From NCBI GenBank assembly GCA_002077065.1, contig NAJO01000001.1, positions 496,001 through 560,000 of the forward strand: a stretch of 64,000 nt of DNA, in the 5' to 3' direction. This stretch comes from Cryoendolithus antarcticus. Lineage: Eukaryota; Ascomycota; Dothideomycetes; Cladosporiales; Cladosporiaceae. A program made the position numbers and the translations under genes. The notes beneath the pieces are model-generated. The model ran no database searches and was not told where the DNA came from. It saw nothing but the letters and a program-made list of their open reading frames with translations. Positions 1 through 9,818 of the stretch are shown here, one piece after another. Positions within the stretch are counted from its first letter, which is position 1. Each line of letters opens with the position of its first letter.

Positions 1-319
1 ACAATCGGGTATAGTACGATATCTGGTTGTTCCTTTCGCATGTGAGCTGAAGGTGCAGCAAATCGCCATGGAACACATGCAAAGCGTCAGGGCAAACATG
101 AGTGACATAGTCTGGTCACCCACGTCGCTAATAACGCCTACCGCCTAACGCCGAGAATCTGAGTCTAGGCCCGAAACGGATAATCCGGCGAGCGGCTGTC
201 GAGAGGGCGATATAAGAACACCGGTGCTGCGTCAGTGTCAGAGTCACAAAGCACACAACTCGACAATCCGACTTTCAGACTTACCATCAATCATTTCATA
301 GCGGCGCAATCATACCAAC
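1..319. other. 5' flank of the first gene
   Basis: No coding region is supported here. It is the upstream region of the dehydrogenase that starts at 320. The only element I can point to is a TATA-like box at 211-216. The stretch is cut by the window edge, so the neighbouring gene on the left is unknown. Confidence 0.6.
211..216 (+). promoter_or_regulatory. TATA-like box upstream of the SDR gene
   Basis: TATAAG lies 104 bases before the ATG at 320, a usual distance for a fungal core promoter with a short leader. Assigned by motif and position only. Confidence 0.4.
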
Positions 320-1169
320 ATGGCTTCCCCACGCGTCGTACTCATCACTGGAGCCAACTCAGGCATCGGATACGAGACTGCCAAAGCCTTAATCCAGTCT
401 ACCAAGCCATACCATATCCTCTTTGGCAGTAGATCGACCGACAAGGGCAATTCCGCTCTGAAGGCTTTGCAGGGTGAATGTCCACAGGCGTCCAACAAGG
501 CCGAGCTCTTGCTTGTGGATGTGACGAGTGACGACTCGATCGATCAAGCGTTCAAGCAGATCGAGAAATCGCCTGGTCGCTTGGATGTGCTGATCAACAA
601 CGCTGGTGCGCTCCAGTTACTCAATTCTCCCTTCTACAATGCTGACACTCAAAGCAGGCGCCAACTTTGACATCCCCCATCTCCGCGGAGAATGCACTCT
701 CCGCGAATCGTTCACAAAAGCCTACGACGCCAACGTAGCAGGCGCCCACATCCTGACGTACACTCTCGCACCTCTTCTCCTCGCCTCTCCGGACCCACGC
801 CTCATCTTCGTCGCCGGCCTCTCGGCCATCAACCAAGCCTCTCGCGCCTACTTCCCTACCCCTGCCCAACCCACAGGCTGGCCCAAGCCAACGCCAACGT
901 TCGAAGTCATCGGCTATCGCGCGAGCAAAGTTGCACTGAACATGCTTATGCTTGACTGGGCGCACAAGCTCAAAGCCGATGGGGTGAGAGTCTGGGCTGT
1001 GCTGCCGGGATTGCTGGCGACGAATCTTGGTGGCGTGCCGGAGATGGCGAAGGCAATGGGAGCCGGGCATCCGAGCGCGGGAGGGAATGTGATGTTAAAA
1101 GTCGTCGAAGGGGAAATGGATCATTTGAGTGGGAAGTTGATCGACAAGAATGGGGAGAGAGAGTATTAG
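320..1169 (+). CDS. Short-chain dehydrogenase/reductase (SDR), two exons
   Basis: Predicted 265-residue NAD(P)-dependent oxidoreductase of the classical SDR family. Exons are 320-605 and 658-1169; the 52-bp intron 606-657 runs GTGCGC..GCAG and splits the glycine codon of the NNAG motif, which is restored exactly after splicing. Visible signatures are the N-terminal cofactor loop TGANSGIG (about residues 9-16), NNAG, and the active-site Tyr-x3-Lys in YRASK. There is no signal peptide, so it is probably cytosolic. The substrate cannot be told from sequence; the family covers carbonyl reductases, retinol-dehydrogenase-like enzymes and secondary-metabolite reductases. The ATG at 320 directly precedes the cofactor-binding strand, as usual. 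It is convergent with the cellobiohydrolase gene. Confidence 0.85.
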
Positions 1170-1628
1170 TGGACTGTAATCTCGCAATCAATGCATTTAC
1201 CGCTCTTTCGGCTCCAAACCTGATACCGAATTGGTCTGCTTGACTTAGTGCTACTGCACCAGAGTGATGCATTCGAGGGCAGTGGTCGAACTACTCGAGG
1301 CCTGGTAATACTGCTTTCGCCTTGGGTAAATAAATGCATTGCAGTGTTCTAATGCGAGGAAAGTAGTCATTCGCATTCTGCTTTCAGAAATCACGGGATG
1401 AGCGAAGATTTGCCACTCAGCATTGATGCATATGATAATCTCACTATCGCGGACAGTCATATGGATGCACAAGACGCTTCAGACATCTTGTGAGGAGAGG
1501 TGTAAGTAGTTATGATGTAAATTGAATACTGGCTAGCAGTGTGTTACAGAAACTTCTTCGCTCCCATCTACTTTTCCTCAACACCTTTGATCATGATGCA
1601 TCCTGTTCTTGACTTCCGACTCCCGTCT
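1170..1628. other. Convergent intergenic spacer
   Basis: 459 bases between the 3' ends of the SDR and cellobiohydrolase genes. The short open frames here lack family resemblance. Nothing else recognisable. Confidence 0.6.
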
Positions 1629-3444
1629 CTACAAGCACTGCGAGTAGTAGTCGTTGGAGACTTTGCAGGTGCTGCCAGACGCGCACCAGGTAGCACCTCC
1701 CCAGCCCTTGCCACCGCACTGGCCGTACTTAGCAGCGCAGTTAGCGGACGAAGTCGTGGTCGTGGCGGCTTTCGTAGTCGTGGTCGTAGGCTTGACCGTA
1801 GTCGTGGTTGTCACACCGATTGTGGTAGTGCTGACCTTCGTGGTGGAAGAGGAAGTCGCGGGCTTCGTGCTTGATGAAGTCGCTGGCTTGGATGAGGAGC
1901 TGGAACCGCCATTGCCACCCTGGGCTGGGGTGCCGGAGTAGGTGGAGCCGATGGGGCCGACCTTGATGTTGCTGTAGATGACAGTCGCGCCTGGGGTGTT
2001 CTTCTCAACGTCCGCTGGCTTGCCGCTGGAGGCGGAGCATGTGCCACGAGTGACACCCGGGGCGGTTGGGTCGGCGGTGGCGGGGAATGGAGCATCGAGC
2101 CACAACATGGAAACTACGATATTGTCAGATGGATCACGGGACGGTGAGGAGATAGAGAGGCTCACCAGCGTAATCGTCCCAGATGGAGAGGACGAGGACC
2201 ATGCCCTTCTTGAATGCGTTGCCTGGAGATGACGTTAGTGAACGGTCAAGACTGTTCGGAACGCCTCAATCATCTTACCCATAGCGGCGAGACCTCCCTT
2301 GGCCTTGAAGTCGTTCCCGTCGCCGAAAGCAGTCTTCTGAGCAGCGCAGAAGGAATCGGTGATGGAGTTGCCCGTAACACCAGCAATGTTGGACTGGGAG
2401 TTCTGGTAGACAATGCCGTTCTGCACGTAGATGCGCTTGATCTCGGTGAGAGTGCCGCTGCTGGTGCCGTCGTTGGTGATGAATTGGGTGACAACGGTCA
2501 TCTTCTTGTTGGAGTCGAGGGTCTTGCCCGGGCCGTAGAAGGAAGTGTTGCCCATGCGGTAGCTGTTGAAGTCACATCCGCTCTTGTCGCAGAAGCCGGA
2601 TGAGCGGTCGGTCACACCACACGTAGCATCGGAAGTGCAAGCCTCGTAGTCAACTGGGCTGCAAGGGTGAGGAGTGTAGGCAGTGGAAACGGAGTTGGCC
2701 TCCCAGATGTCCATCTCGGAGCAGCAGGCACCGTTGCTACCAGTTCCAGAGTTGGAGGTTGTGCCGGTCCAGCCAGCGCTGTTGGCCACACCATCGATGA
2801 ACTTGATGTCTTGCGGGCATTGCGAGTCGCAGTAACCTGTTCCGTACTTGGCACCAGCCTTGTTGGTGGGGAACTTGGACTGTCCACCATCGGCATCCAT
2901 GGACACGAAGTAGAGAGCACCGTTCTAGTCATTCGTTAGCTCATACTCTCGAACACCTGTAGCGCATCAAACTCACCAAACCGCAAGGCAATGCGGAAGT
3001 GTCGACATCGACAGTGAATTCCTGACCGAGCAGGTTGAACATCTCGTACTTGGAGTCCGAGGTGTCCATAAGGTAGACACGAGAGCCGACGTTTGAGCCA
3101 GTAACGAGCTTCATGCTCAGCGAGTTGCCGCTGGCGGTGACACCGTACGTGCCAGTGTAGTCACCTCCGTCAAGAGCGCAGTTGGCAGCGCAAGTCGTTG
3201 GGTCGGGGCAAAGTGTGGTGCTCCACTTGTTGCCATCGTAGCAGTTGGTGGAACCGCTGGTCGAGTGCAGCCAGCGCCAGTTGGCATCAAGCACAACAGT
3301 GTGCTGCTCAGTGGTGCAGGAACCGCCAGCAGTGCATCGCGAGATGCTCATCTTGGGGTGAGTCTCCGTGGTCAAAGTGCCGGGTTGCTGGGCGTAGACA
3401 CCGGCGCTCAGCGCCAGTGCTGCCAAAGCGAAAGAAGCAGACAT
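1629..3444 (-). CDS. cbh1: Secreted GH7 cellobiohydrolase (reducing-end exoglucanase) with CBM1
   Basis: Releases cellobiose from cellulose chain ends; secreted. Four exons on the minus strand: 3444-2977, 2924-2279, 2222-2166 and 2113-1629, separated by introns of 52, 56 and 52 bp, giving 551 residues. The product has a signal peptide ([18 protein letters not shown], then QQPGTL), a GH7 core with the catalytic E-x-D-x-x-E in [10 protein letters not shown] (about Glu226, Asp228, Glu231), a long Ser/Thr linker, and a C-terminal fungal-type CBM1 ([17 protein letters not shown]). Length and order match Cel7A/CBH1 enzymes. GH7 also holds endoglucanases, so processive action is inferred. The upstream region carries CreA- and XlnR-type sites, which suggests glucose repression and induction by plant-wall sugars. 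Confidence 0.95.
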
Positions 3445-3542
3445 GTTGAAGAGTTCAAGACGATCGAAGATGTTAGAGAAGGTGGAAGTGGATGCTTGAC
3501 TGACAGGAAGGAGTTGTTTCAGGAAGGACTGGGACTTGTGTA

Positions 3543-3548
3543 CTTATA
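3543..3548 (-). promoter_or_regulatory. TATA-like box of the cellobiohydrolase gene
   Basis: Read on the minus strand this is TATAAG, about 100 bases upstream of the ATG at 3444. That is a normal place for a strongly expressed fungal cellulase gene. Confidence 0.5.
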
Positions 3549-3727
3549 CATTACACCTGCCTTTGGAAAGGGATTGCATGGTCTACCGCACACCTCCCGC
3601 GTCCGTCTCGACTTGGGACACCCGTCGTCTACCGAATGGCCGCCTGCGAGCCTGGATCAGTCACGATGTGTAGCGCGTGGCAGATGCCATCTCGCTATGA
3701 GAACGTCCGGACCGTCGGGCTGGTCAG

Positions 3728-3737
3728 CCTGGCCAGG
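3728..3737. promoter_or_regulatory. Palindromic PacC-like site
   Basis: CCTGGCCAGG is a perfect palindrome that contains the PacC consensus GCCARG on both strands. A further minus-strand copy lies at 3833-3838. This would suit ambient-pH control of the cellulase; the role is inferred from the motif alone. Confidence 0.35.
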
Positions 3738-3972
3738 AAAGTGCCCATACCCTTGACAATCCAGCTTTCTACATGCAACATTTGTGGCGGCAGTCCGCTG
3801 TACTGGGGAGATCATCCATCCCGTAGGCCTATCCTGGCCAGTCCGTATAGTACACGGGCAATAGCAGATCTTGGGGTCGTGCATAACTGCCCGCATGACA
3901 TGCAGGGGACGGTTCCTGAAATCTAAAGCCTCTACTTTGCCTGCACATCATGCTCAGCATGGGTCGGCGCGT

Positions 3973-3990
3973 GCGGAGGGTGAGCTCCGC
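3973..3990. promoter_or_regulatory. Inverted pair of CreA-like sites
   Basis: GCGGAG at 3973-3978 and its reverse complement CTCCGC at 3985-3990 both match the CreA consensus SYGGRG and face each other across six bases. Closely spaced pairs are typical of functional CreA sites in fungal cellulase and xylanase promoters. It lies about 530 bases upstream of the cellobiohydrolase ATG. Confidence 0.45.
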
Positions 3991-4076
3991 GGTCGAGCAG
4001 TACCGGATTGCACACGTCGTACAAGGTGAGTTTCACTTCGCTGCAGATTGATTGCGGCTGTCACGCGGTGCCACAC

Positions 4077-4083
4077 TTTAGCC
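4077..4083 (-). promoter_or_regulatory. XlnR/Xyr1-like activator site
   Basis: On the minus strand the sequence is GGCTAAA, the exact Aspergillus XlnR consensus, about 635 bases upstream of the cellobiohydrolase start. The 7-base match could be chance, but gene and motif agree. Confidence 0.4.
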
Positions 4084-4653
4084 GCATAGCGGCCGTTCGC
4101 TTGACCGAGATGATACCTGGCGACTGCGATGCCTCAGCACGTCGATGAGATGGCGATTTATTGCGTGATCCTGGTGTCTGACTGAGCCTGGATACAAGTA
4201 TCTTGCACTGGTCGTCGTTGTGCTCAATCGCTGTGTCTAGCTTTCGAAACGATTCTGTTTGAATTGGCTGTTGCAATGAAAAGCGGTGCTTCCCAAACGA
4301 GACACGGAGATGTTTCTACCAGCTGCTCCGGGAGATGATTTCGCTTACATGCAGAGGTACGGGCGGGGCCGCGTGTTGTTCGGAGCTGGTACCTGAATGC
4401 TGCGTCGCCTACCGAGTGCCGACACCAGCAAGAGCAACCCGAATGCTGAATTGCGACCGTCGTCACATCCAATGAAGCGATCTGATGAGAAAGATGAGTA
4501 TAGGTCGTACCGTAGAAATGATGGCAGGCCAAAAGGGAGTCGCGGGGATGAAACCGGAGCGTCCCCGCGTCAAGTCTGCCTTTTCCAAGTTTGAAGTCGA
4601 TTGATGGACGTGTGAACAGCATTCTGAAGCTTGTACACTAAAACACAGCAGCG

Positions 4654-6009
4654 ATGAAGGCGTCAATCCTCGTAACGCTCACAGCGATGGCGTCCGCGTC
4701 TCATGCGGCGCCGTCTGACAATATGCAGAAAGTCGTGCGGCCGTCCGCGATACGTCCTGCTGGTGCGATCGAGACTGGCGTTGGCCACTTTTCGGAATGG
4801 AGTAGAGGCAACAAGAAGGAGTATCTGATTGACTGGCAGAAGGGTCTATCTTCGCGCTGGATTCACGTCCAGGGCAATGAGGCCGGTGATCTCGACAGCA
4901 TGGCTGCTGCACTGACCTGGGCGTATCATCTGGAGCACTCGACGGCGAATACGTCTCACCCGATGCAAGCCATCGCACTGCTGCAGACTTCGACAGATGC
5001 TTTGGATCTTCGACCGGAGAATACACTTGCCCTGCGCAGGTCCCAGATGAGCAGCGGACATTCGGACCTGCTGACTCTTGATGAACTGCCTGAGGATCCG
5101 GAAACGCTGTCCAGAGACATCAAAGGCATTGTGCTAGTTGACCATGCAGCACCGCTTCGCAAGTGGGAGGGTGCACCAATTCTGTCCATTTTCGACCATC
5201 ATCAGGACCTTGGCGCAGGTCCTGACGCTTCGCCCAGAATATTCGCCAAGGTCGCCTCCTGCACTACTCTTGTCGCCGAGCGTATGCTCGACGAGCTCGA
5301 AGCGCTGTCCGAAGAGTACCACATGCCACACGAACTCCTCGAGCTGATCCTTGGCGCCATTGCGGTTGACTCCAAAGGTCTCGAGGAAGCTACAGACCGG
5401 GATCGTAAAGTTGCCGAACGTGTGCTGAAACGGAGTAACTGGCGCAAGGAGAACCTCGATGACCGAATGCAGCATCTAGCCAGAATATTGAAGTCAGCAA
5501 AGAAAGACGTCGACCACCTCGACATACGCGACCTGCTGCGCCGGGACTGGAAGGGCGACATGGTCGACACGCCCTCGCCACGCACGCCAACAGTCAGTCT
5601 TGGATTCTCGTCGATCCCGTTTTCCCTCGACGACCAGATCATGAAGACCGAGTTCCAAGAGCTCTTTGACTGGTTCGCTATTGAAGCTGCCTGGACTGCG
5701 CAGACCGGCACAGACATCTCCGTTGCGCTAAACAAGCACAAGGTCAGGGACAGCCACGGCAAGAAGCACAAGTTTCGCGAGATTGTCCTGATCGTTCGCA
5801 GCGATGTGCGTATCAACGAGGCGCAGGCTGAAAGTCTGTTTGACACTGTCAAGAAGGCGATCGAAGCCGACAAGACACTCAATGTTAAGCCTTGGCATCG
5901 CGCGCACGAGCTCGGCAGATGGCAGATGGTGTGGACGCATGAGAATGAGGAGGCTGGGAGGAAGATTGTGCGACCCATCATCGAGAAAGCGGTAATGGCT
6001 TGGGACTGA
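4654..6009 (+). CDS. DHH-family exopolyphosphatase (PPX1-like), possibly secreted
   Basis: Single-exon, 451 residues. Predicted to remove terminal phosphates from inorganic polyphosphate with divalent metals. DHH-superfamily motifs are in order: GDLDSM (Asp79, Asp81), VDH (162-164) and DHH (181-183), followed by a C-terminal DHHA2-type domain ending near HENEEAGRK. This order and length match yeast Ppx1 and related phosphoesterases. Unusually, the first 19 or so residues (MKASILVTLTAMASASHAA) look like a signal peptide, whereas yeast Ppx1 is soluble and intracellular. An alternative is an internal start with a cytosolic product, but no ATG lies between this start and Met24. It is divergent from the cellobiohydrolase and convergent with the chromate transporter. 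Confidence 0.85.
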   Translation: MKASILVTLTAMASASHAAPSDNMQKVVRPSAIRPAGAIETGVGHFSEWSRGNKKEYLIDWQKGLSSRWIHVQGNEAGDLDSMAAALTWAYHLEHSTANTSHPMQAIALLQTSTDALDLRPENTLALRRSQMSSGHSDLLTLDELPEDPETLSRDIKGIVLVDHAAPLRKWEGAPILSIFDHHQDLGAGPDASPRIFAKVASCTTLVAERMLDELEALSEEYHMPHELLELILGAIAVDSKGLEEATDRDRKVAERVLKRSNWRKENLDDRMQHLARILKSAKKDVDHLDIRDLLRRDWKGDMVDTPSPRTPTVSLGFSSIPFSLDDQIMKTEFQELFDWFAIEAAWTAQTGTDISVALNKHKVRDSHGKKHKFREIVLIVRSDVRINEAQAESLFDTVKKAIEADKTLNVKPWHRAHELGRWQMVWTHENEEAGRKIVRPIIEKAVMAWD

Positions 6010-6088
6010 TTGCAGTTGTGTCAAATCTATCTTGTATGTACACTTGAATCTTAGGTAAAGGGCCTCCAAGCCCGCCCCCCCGATCCAC

Positions 6089-7720
6089 TCACTTGGTAAC
6101 GCCATACCAGATCAGCCCCATAATCGCCCCGAGCACGATCGCCAGCGGCGGACTGAGATGGAAGTGCATCCCTCCGTAGCACGCTGCAGAAATAATGACT
6201 ACCCACCATCCGTCCCTGCTCAGACTACTACCGCCTTGCGCCTCCGCATCAAGATATCCAATTTGAAACAGTCGGTATACAGCCGTGAAAACCAGCCCAA
6301 CAGCTGCGGCATGTATACCTCGAAGCGCAGCACGAACAGCGTGTACCTTCCTCACCGTGGCCCAGATCTTTGTCGTTCCAACCAGTAGCCACAGGCCGGG
6401 TGTGAAGATCCCGACGAAGCCGATCATCGCGCCCACCACAGGCGGAATCGAAGTGTCTGCCACTGCCAGAGTGCCCAAGTAGACCGCGAAGTTGAAGTTT
6501 GGCCCGGGGAAGGCTTGCGTGATGGCTAGCCCTAAGAGGAAATCTCGAGGGCTCACCCAGCCCGGTGCAACGATGTACTCACGTAGTAAGGGGATCACCA
6601 CAGGTCCTCCACCGAAGATGATCGTGCCGGCGAGATAGAGATTCGCGAAGAGGTCGAAGCCGCGGGTGGTGCCCCGGATGGTGCCGCGACACACCATAAT
6701 GACTATGAACGAGACGAAGAATGCAGCTATGATGGCGGTGCCCACTTTCCAGGAGGTGCGAACCGCGGCAGGGGCAGGAGTCGCGGGATCGAGTGGTATC
6801 GCCGTTTGGTCTGCGCTGGGAACAGCTTTGTGGGAACTACCTGCGTTTGTTGCATGGATCTGAGAGGTACTGTCCGCTGCTACAGGCGTTGCGAGTTCGT
6901 GCTCTTCCGTAACGCGATCATCTTCGGGCTTCGACATCCACATGGCCTTCCAAGTCCGCTGGAAGAGCCTCAGATCAATCACGACAGTAGCGAGACCGCC
7001 GGCCACCATGATGACAGGGAAGTACCAGAGTGCATTATAGAGCATACCAGCTGCAGCACCAAGAAATACGAGCACACGTGTGAGTCTGTCCGTGATAGCT
7101 TTCGCACTCAGCTGGATTGCAGCAAGAGCGATTATGCCCACAGTGGCGGAATTGAGACCTGACAGCAGGGCATACACCGGATCTGGTAACTGGGCACCAA
7201 TGTTGTGTACACCCAGTGCCAGCCCGAACGCTGCGAGTGCCATAGGTAGAGACCAGATGAGAAATGCTAGCACGCCATTTAGGAGGTCATAGTGTAGCAT
7301 GTTGATCGCGAGGTGCATCTAAGAACCTCAGTCAATATTATACCACCGCGTTTGGTGAGCGATGTTGCGTACTTTCGTGCTGCCAGGGCCACTCAAGGCT
7401 TGACACAATGCGAACAGCTCCACGTACTGTGACTCATCCAGCCATTGGTACTTCTCCACGTACAAGCGCCGGAAGATCTGGAAGTGCACTGAAGGACCGC
7501 CGAAGGACGTGAAGCCGAGCCACCTAGTTGTACATAGTCAGCGCTGATCTATTCGTCAAAGCGTGAAGTCGTACCAGTTGTGAGCCAGCATGTCAAGTAC
7601 AGCGATCTTTGAGATCCTGTCTCCGCTTGGCTGCAACATGTGCTGCCATTTCCGCAGTGTTTTTCGCAGCTCGCTCAGGTAACGCCTCAATATTCGACTA
7701 CTTGGTGCAGTGTCTGCCAT
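6089..7720 (-). CDS. CHR-family (chromate-type) ion transporter
   Basis: Plasma-membrane anion transporter family linked to chromate efflux and, in fungi, possibly sulfate or related oxyanions. Exons 7720-7575, 7523-7373 and 7318-6089 (introns 51 and 54 bp) give 508 residues. It has the two homologous halves typical of long CHR proteins: an N-terminal half with GFTSFGGPSVHF and a GPGST block, and a C-terminal half with IIFGGGPVVIPLL and AFPGPNFNF. Many hydrophobic segments are separated by a charged central loop rich in Asp/Glu. The ATG at 7720 is the first in frame; an upstream exon cannot be excluded. It is the last of three minus-strand genes in a row, next to an anion channel. Confidence 0.85.
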
Positions 7721-8230
7721 CTTGGCCAGCCCGCTGGCGAGGTTATACCGACGAGCCCACGCATCGTCAAGTTTGATCAAAGGCTTCGTTAGCTGATATA
7801 CATATCATGTCGCCATCCGAGCTAGAGGTCTGGGCACATCAGCACGTGGGTGCAGGGACAGACCGCGGTGACACATCGACAACAGACCATCAGTTTGTAC
7901 ACAATCTATCCCATAACCATGTATGCATTTCACCAATAAAAATTTTGCAATGTGGTCTCGCGAATGGCTACACGCGCATCTCACGGTGACTCTTGTGCTT
8001 GGGAATCTCGTCCAGAATAAGGCCCCCTTGGTCCCACTCGGCGCAGGCTGTCGGCGACAAGCTTGAGAACTGCGGAAAGATCGCGAGTGGCCAATATTTC
8101 GCTGTCGCTGAGGATGCCGATCTCGGCAAAATCCTCATTGAAGACAGCGGTGGCACTTGTCGCTACAGTGTGCGTGCGAGATTCTCAGCCCTTCAGAGAG
8201 CTGCAACGAAGTAGTCGTCTGATCAACTAT
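7721..8230. other. Spacer between chromate transporter and bestrophin-like gene
   Basis: 510 bases between tandem minus-strand genes. The open frames are short and without family resemblance, so it most likely holds the transporter promoter and the channel gene's 3' end. Confidence 0.5.
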
Positions 8231-9733
8231 CTACCGATACGATCCTGCTAATCTTCCACGCCTCCACTCTTCGAGTAGCACCATCGTCTCCACCCTCAGA
8301 TCCTCAACAATTGCGTCCACTTTGATGTCGTTCTTGTCCATCCCGAACGGATCCTCAAGCTGCTCAGCGATAGCTTCGATACCGTATAAAGTGAACATGA
8401 CCGCCGCAGTCAAAGGCAAAGTGAACCATATCATCTCCTCCACAAGGGCGAAGGGAAGTAAGATGCCGAAGAGCGCCAGCACTTGGCGAAGATGGATCAG
8501 GTATGCCACAGGTACGCCCGTAAGGTGGATGGTTTCGAGGCTTCCATATGCGGAGACTAGCGTGTTTAGCTGGCCCGTCATCTGCGCAGCAACAGGCGCA
8601 TGCCACCACTCCCGATCAGTGCCACGTTTGATGTAGCCCTCGATCTGTACGCTTAACTGCAATAGTAGTCCAAGACCTCGATCTTCGAAACTAGTCGTAC
8701 CTGCTGACAAGAGTTCACTGTACTCCAGCTTTTGGGTGGACGTGCTCTCTCGGCGATGGCGTGACAACTCCGTCGTGGACTGTGGCAGTAGGAAAAGCAG
8801 ATTCGACATGGTGGCTCCCCACTCTGCGCGCAAGTGATTCTTCACTGCATACATCATGGCAAGCAAGACTCGAACAGTGCGTTCGGTATCGGCGCGCTCA
8901 TCGTCACTCGTCTTCTTGCCAGTGGTGTGAGAGCCGGCGAGGAATGATCTGAGAAGACAGTAAGAAGCGTGCGACAAAGAAACTGATTTACAGGACTGTT
9001 CTACGTACCGAGTCAGGTTGCGTATGCTAGTTTGTATCTGTGTCATGAACACATTGCCCTACTGTGAGATCAGCGAGCAATTTCGGGCTCTGGGCGAAAG
9101 GTCTGCTACTCACCTGCCAGAAGCGATCGTAGCTCGTCTGATTTCGGAACACCAGCATCAAACCCACGACGATGCTGAGGCTTGGTATGATGCTCGAAGG
9201 TAGCCCGATATGGTCCTCGCGGATGCGGTCGATGTAGGTGACCAGCGCCGCGAAAGCTGAGTGAAGAAGCACAGGTATGGCAATATCGGCATGAATTGCG
9301 CCCTTGATAAACCGAAGCGCTAGAGGCCAACGTCGAGGTTTCTTACGATGGCTGTTGTATAACGGAAAGTTGCTGCCAGTAGGCGTGCTGATGTGGCGGC
9401 GTGGGCGCGGCATGCTTGTGAATCTTGCAGTGCCGCCAAGTGGCATCGCGTTGAGCAGCGGTGTCGTGCTTGTCACATCACCTTCGCTGCCCACAGCAAA
9501 GGATGTGTGTCGCTGCAATATCTTCAATGCCGCCACCACCAAGCACACAAGCCGGACCCCGGCAAAGTGGCTGTCGTCAATACCTAGCACGCTCTGTTAT
9601 GAGGCATCGCCGGTAAGACTGAACGACAGTTCCTCACCGCAATTTCTTTATCTTGCAGCTCGGGCAGCTTCTCGCATGCTGGACCTCTTCGGTGAGCTTT
9701 CGTAGAATGCTGTAGGAAGTCGAAGCTGCCCAT
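8231..9733 (-). CDS. Bestrophin-like (UPF0187) anion channel protein
   Basis: Predicted membrane chloride channel of the RFP-TM/bestrophin family common in fungi. Supported exons are 9512-9114, 9058-9009 and 8948-8231 (introns 55 and 60 bp); a first exon 9733-9638 with a 125-bp intron keeps the frame and gives 420 residues, but this N-terminus is less certain because other introns here are about half that length. Family marks are the block SLSIVVGLMLVFRNQTSYDRFW, the central LLPFALVEEMIWFTLPLTA membrane segment, and the acidic DPFGMDKNDI motif that corresponds to the bestrophin calcium-clasp/DPFG region. Its start lies 85 bases from the stop of the next minus-strand gene. Confidence 0.8.
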
Positions 9734-9818
9734 GTTTCGAAGTTGGCGCTGCCAAGACCGCAGCTGTAAGGCTGAGTAAGTTACATGTACTGTGGAGCAT
9801 TTCAAAGGTTAGACCGCT

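Larger units (their letters stand above)
3445..4653. promoter_or_regulatory. Shared divergent promoter region of cellobiohydrolase and exopolyphosphatase
   Basis: 1209 bases between two divergently transcribed genes with no supported coding region. It contains a TATA-like box for the minus gene, a palindromic PacC-like site (3728-3737), one single CreA-like site (CTGGGG, 3803-3808), a paired inverted CreA-like site (3973-3990), an XlnR-like site on the minus strand (4077-4083) and another CreA-like hexamer on the minus strand (4326-4331). All are consensus matches read by eye; short motifs also occur by chance. Confidence 0.5.

Noticed and set aside
1539..1874. Arg/Gly-rich frame (GRSRGRGG) resembling an RNA-binding RGG protein
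   Set aside because: It is the reverse strand of the Thr-rich linker of the cellobiohydrolase; the repeat comes from Ser/Thr codons.
5202..5981. Minus-strand frame of 259 residues inside the exopolyphosphatase gene
   Set aside because: Ser/Arg-rich, no family resemblance; the plus strand carries DHH motifs in order.
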